Source: an uncultured Oscillospiraceae bacterium (GTDB lineage Bacteria > Bacillota > Clostridia > Oscillospirales > Oscillospiraceae). From it: a stretch of DNA of 7,978 nucleotides. Under the pieces are notes generated by a model. It had not been told where the DNA came from and did no database searches. It saw only the letters and a program-made list of their open reading frames with translations. The stretch spans positions 1 to 7,978 of the forward strand of contig CAJUAS010000057.1 in assembly GCA_910584395.1 (NCBI GenBank), written 5' to 3'. Position numbers and translations under genes: made by a program. This document shows positions 5,997 to 7,978 of this stretch, piece after piece. The stretch's first letter is position 1, and every line of letters begins with the position of its first letter.

Positions 5997-6006
5997 AAGG
6001 AGGTGA
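5997..6006 (+). promoter_or_regulatory. Full-consensus ribosome binding site of ylxR
   Basis: AAGGAGGTGA matches the complement of the 16S rRNA 3' end over ten bases, 6 nt before the ylxR ATG. It is the strongest SD in the window and suggests efficient independent initiation at ylxR after the 31-nt gap from nusA. Confidence 0.8.
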
Positions 6007-6012
6007 AACCCC

Positions 6013-6288
6013 ATGCCCAAAAAGCTGCCCCAGCGTATGTGCGTGGGGTGCCGCCAGATGAAGGAAAAACCCCAGCTCATCCGGGTGGTGCGCTCCCCCG
6101 AAGGGGAGGTATCTCTGGACGCGCAGGGGAAAAAGCCCGGCCGGGGGGCTTATCTCTGCCCCGACCCTGCCTGCCTGAAGCGGGCGGTGAAGTCCAAGGC
6201 GCTGGAGCGGGCCTTTTCTGCGCCCCTGCCCCCGGAAGTCCTGAGCCAGCTGGAAGCGGAGCTGGAAAGGGGGGCGGGAGATGGATAA
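6013..6288 (+). CDS. ylxR: YlxR/RnpM family RNA-binding protein (DUF448)
   Basis: YlxR proteins are small basic RNA-binding proteins. The Bacillus member has been reported to bind RNase P RNA and modulate RNase P, and was renamed RnpM. This 91-aa protein shows the whole family pattern: RMCVGCR (8-14), the LIRVVR strand (22-27), GKKPGRGAYLC (39-49) and a second cysteine pair, C49 and C54, alongside C10 and C13. The four cysteines could form a metal site or be structural; this is inferred from spacing. It lies between nusA and ylxQ as in most Firmicutes. Its last codons overlap the start of ylxQ by 8 nt, which suggests translational coupling. Confidence 0.93.
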   Translation: MPKKLPQRMCVGCRQMKEKPQLIRVVRSPEGEVSLDAQGKKPGRGAYLCPDPACLKRAVKSKALERAFSAPLPPEVLSQLEAELERGAGDG

Positions 6289-6610
6289 ATTCCTCACCCT
6301 TTTGGGTCTGGCCCTGCGGGCTAAGAAGTTAGAGGTGGGGGAGATCCCCGTCCACACCGCTTTGGCCCATGGGAAGGCGCGGATGGTCTGCTTGGCCTCC
6401 GACGCGGCGGAAAACACCGCTGACAAGGTGCGCCGCCATTTGGGGAGCACCCCTTGCCACACCCTTCCCGCCGATAAGTCCCGCCTTGGGTATGCGCTGG
6501 GCCGCAAGAGCTGCGCTCTGGTGGCCGTCACCGACCCGGGCTTCGCCCGCCGCTTGGAGGAATTGCTTCCCCCGGCGGCACAACACCAAGATGGAGGTGT
6601 CGTTCTTTGA
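6281..6610 (+). CDS. ylxQ: YlxQ, L7Ae/L30e-family RNA-binding protein
   Basis: The 109-aa product fits the L7Ae/L30e/Gadd45 fold, whose bacterial members bind kink-turn RNA. Typical YlxQ features are LTLLGLALRAKKLEVGE (5-21), the MVCLASDAAENTADK block (35-49), a LGYALGR segment (69-75) and VAVTDPGFARRLEELL (81-96). The C-terminus ends in a short polar tail. The ATG at 6281 overlaps the ylxR stop (6286-6288) and is preceded by G-rich sequence rather than a clean SD, consistent with re-initiation after ylxR. Its own stop overlaps the infB start. The precise cellular role of YlxQ is not established; its place in the nusA-infB operon points to ribosome or RNA work. Confidence 0.92.
   Translation: MDKFLTLLGLALRAKKLEVGEIPVHTALAHGKARMVCLASDAAENTADKVRRHLGSTPCHTLPADKSRLGYALGRKSCALVAVTDPGFARRLEELLPPAAQHQDGGVVL
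6593..6599 (+). promoter_or_regulatory. infB ribosome binding site supporting a TTG start
   Basis: GGAGGTG lies inside the end of ylxQ, 7 nt before TTG 6607-6609. No ATG or GTG in the infB frame lies near this position, so it fixes the TTG as the start of infB. Confidence 0.8.
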
Positions 6611-7978
6611 GTATCGACAACAAATACCGCGTTCACGAAGTGGCCAAGGATTTCAAGCGTCCCACCAAGGAGATCACCGAGATCCTCACCCAATACGCGC
6701 AAACGCCGAAAAACCATATGCAGGCCCTCACCGACGAAGAGCTGTCCATTATCTTCGCCTACCTGACCGCTCACAATCAGGTGGAGGACATGGCCAGCAT
6801 CTTTGAAACGGAGGTCTACCACGAGCCGAAGGCGGCGGTGGAGGAGACCCCCGCTCCCGCGCCTGTGAGCGCAGAACCGGCCGAAACGGAGGAAGCGTCC
6901 AAGGCATCGGAAGCTCCGGCGGCGGCCGCCCCCGCGGCGGAGACGTTGAAGGCGGCCCAGACGCCTGCCGCCGCTCCCGCCGCGTCAAAACCCGCCCAGC
7001 CGCCCCTCCAGCGGCCCACCACCCGCGTGCCGGAGAAGCGGGTCGTGGATACCCGCAAGGGCGGGCAGGTCAATTTGGAGAAGTACGACGAGCGGCTGGA
7101 GAACATTGCCGCGGGCCGCACCCAGCAGATGTCGGCGGGCAAGCAGAAGTTCCAAGGCCGCAACCAGCGCCGCAACAATGCCTTCCAGAGCGGCAAGCGC
7201 CGCGCCGAGGAGCAGGAGAAGATGCGCCGTCTCCACGCCGAGATCGCCAAGAAGCACCCCTTGGTGGTAAAGATCCCTGACGAGATCAACGTGGGCGAGC
7301 TGGCCTCCCGCATGAAAAAGACCGCCGCCGAGGTGGTCAAGACCCTGATGAAGAACGGCGTGATGGCCTCGGTGAGCGACGTGATCGACTTCGACACCGC
7401 CGCCATCATCACCGAGGAGCTGGGCTGCAAGGTGGAAAAAGAGGTCATCGTCACCATCGAGGAGAAGCTCATCGACGTGTCCGAGGACAAGGAGGAGGAT
7501 CTGAAGCCCCGCGCCCCCGTGGTGGTGGTCATGGGCCATGTAGACCACGGCAAGACCTCCCTGCTGGACTATATCCGGGATTCCCACGTGGCCTCCGGCG
7601 AGGCGGGCGGCATCACCCAGCACATCGGCGCATATCAGGTCATGGTTCAGGGCAAGCCCATCACCTTCCTGGACACCCCCGGCCACGAGGCCTTCACCGC
7701 CATGCGGGCCCGGGGCGCCATGATTACCGACGTGGCCATCCTGGTGGTGGCCGCCGACGACGGCATCATGCCCCAGACCATCGAGTCCATCAACCACGCC
7801 AAGGCCGCCGACATCCCCATCATCGTGGCCATCAACAAGATGGATAAGCCCGAGGCCAACCCCGAGCGCATCAAGCAGCAGCTCACCGAGTACGAGCTGG
7901 TGGCCGAGGACTGGGGCGGCGACACCATCATCTGCCCCATCTCCGCCAAGACGGGCATGGGCATCGACAACCTGCTGG
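6607..7978 (+). CDS. infB: Translation initiation factor IF-2 (3' truncated by window end)
   Basis: IF2 is the GTPase that brings initiator fMet-tRNA to the 30S subunit and promotes subunit joining. 457 codons are visible, roughly the N-terminal half. TTG 6607 overlaps the ylxQ stop by 4 nt (TTGA). In order: an N-terminal IF2_N domain (KYRVHEVAKDF, 6-16, to about 60), an Ala/Pro/Glu-rich linker (about 77-138), a basic Gln/Asn/Arg-rich stretch (179-203), a second IF2_N domain (about 218-275), then the G domain. G1 is MGHVDHGKT (309-317), G2 contains GGITQHIG (334-341), G3 is DTPGHE (356-361), G4 is NKMDKP (410-415) and G5 is SAKTG (446-450). All nucleotide-binding motifs are intact. The remaining G-domain edge and the fMet-tRNA-binding domains lie beyond 7978. 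An in-frame ATG at 7225 with AGGAG upstream might give a shorter form, as known for other IF2 proteins. Confidence 0.97.
   Translation, partial: MSIDNKYRVHEVAKDFKRPTKEITEILTQYAQTPKNHMQALTDEELSIIFAYLTAHNQVEDMASIFETEVYHEPKAAVEETPAPAPVSAEPAETEEASKASEAPAAAAPAAETLKAAQTPAAAPAASKPAQPPLQRPTTRVPEKRVVDTRKGGQVNLEKYDERLENIAAGRTQQMSAGKQKFQGRNQRRNNAFQSGKRRAEEQEKMRRLHAEIAKKHPLVVKIPDEINVGELASRMKKTAAEVVKTLMKNGVMASVSDVIDFDTAAIITEELGCKVEKEVIVTIEEKLIDVSEDKEEDLKPRAPVVVVMGHVDHGKTSLLDYIRDSHVASGEAGGITQHIGAYQVMVQGKPITFLDTPGHEAFTAMRARGAMITDVAILVVAADDGIMPQTIESINHAKAADIPIIVAINKMDKPEANPERIKQQLTEYELVAEDWGGDTIICPISAKTGMGIDNLL

Noticed and set aside
4815..6080. 421-codon minus-strand open frame opposite nusA
   Set aside because: The predicted product is His/Leu/Gly-rich with no recognisable family, and the whole of NusA with intact domains is encoded on the other strand.
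6826..7020. Repetitive GC-rich stretch as a DNA repeat array
   Set aside because: It is the Ala/Pro/Glu-rich disordered linker of IF2, in frame; there is no regular repeat unit at the DNA level.
6816..7797. Minus-strand open frames opposite infB
   Set aside because: Antisense shadows of the IF2 linker and G domain; compositions are biased (Ala/Ser-rich or Gly/His-rich) and the plus-strand G1-G5 motifs are decisive.

Overview
The window looks like a chromosomal segment from a GC-rich member of the Firmicutes, most likely class Clostridia (Oscillospiraceae-type gut bacteria). This rests on three things: the gene order rimP-nusA-ylxR-ylxQ-infB, strong purine-rich Shine-Dalgarno (SD) sites of the AAGGAGGTGA type combined with TTG starts, and GC-rich codon use together with AT-rich sigma-A-like promoters. 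The genus is inferred only loosely. No mobile element, tRNA, rRNA, CRISPR array or phage gene was seen.

Left part (1-980, plus strand): the 3' end of an unidentified small hydrophobic protein, an intrinsic terminator, and an Lgt-family membrane protein whose signature motif is an unusual cysteine-rich variant. A perfect 16-bp hairpin, which includes the lgt stop codon, ends this gene and can also end the opposing transcription unit.

Middle (983-3457, minus strand): uvrB, the DNA-damage-recognition helicase subunit of nucleotide excision repair, followed 15 nt later by a ybaK/ebsC-type Cys-tRNA(Pro) deacylase. They very probably form one operon. uvrB most likely starts at a TTG codon. Between uvrB and the divergent pyrE lies a compact control region: two good sigma-A-type promoters whose -35 hexamers overlap on opposite strands, plus a candidate LexA/DinR (SOS) operator at the uvrB transcription start.

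Right part (3565-7978, plus strand): pyrE (orotate phosphoribosyltransferase) with a very short leader, then the transcription/translation operon rimP-nusA-ylxR-ylxQ-infB. That operon has its own extended -10 promoter and a leader hairpin resembling an intrinsic terminator. The last three genes overlap and are probably translationally coupled. infB (IF2) starts at a TTG overlapping the ylxQ stop and runs off the window after 457 codons, within the GTPase domain.

The genes are well-known housekeeping types and I see no new multi-gene system. The observations most worth checking are regulatory (the uvrB/pyrE control region, the rimP leader, the shared hairpin terminator) and the divergent Lgt active-site motif.
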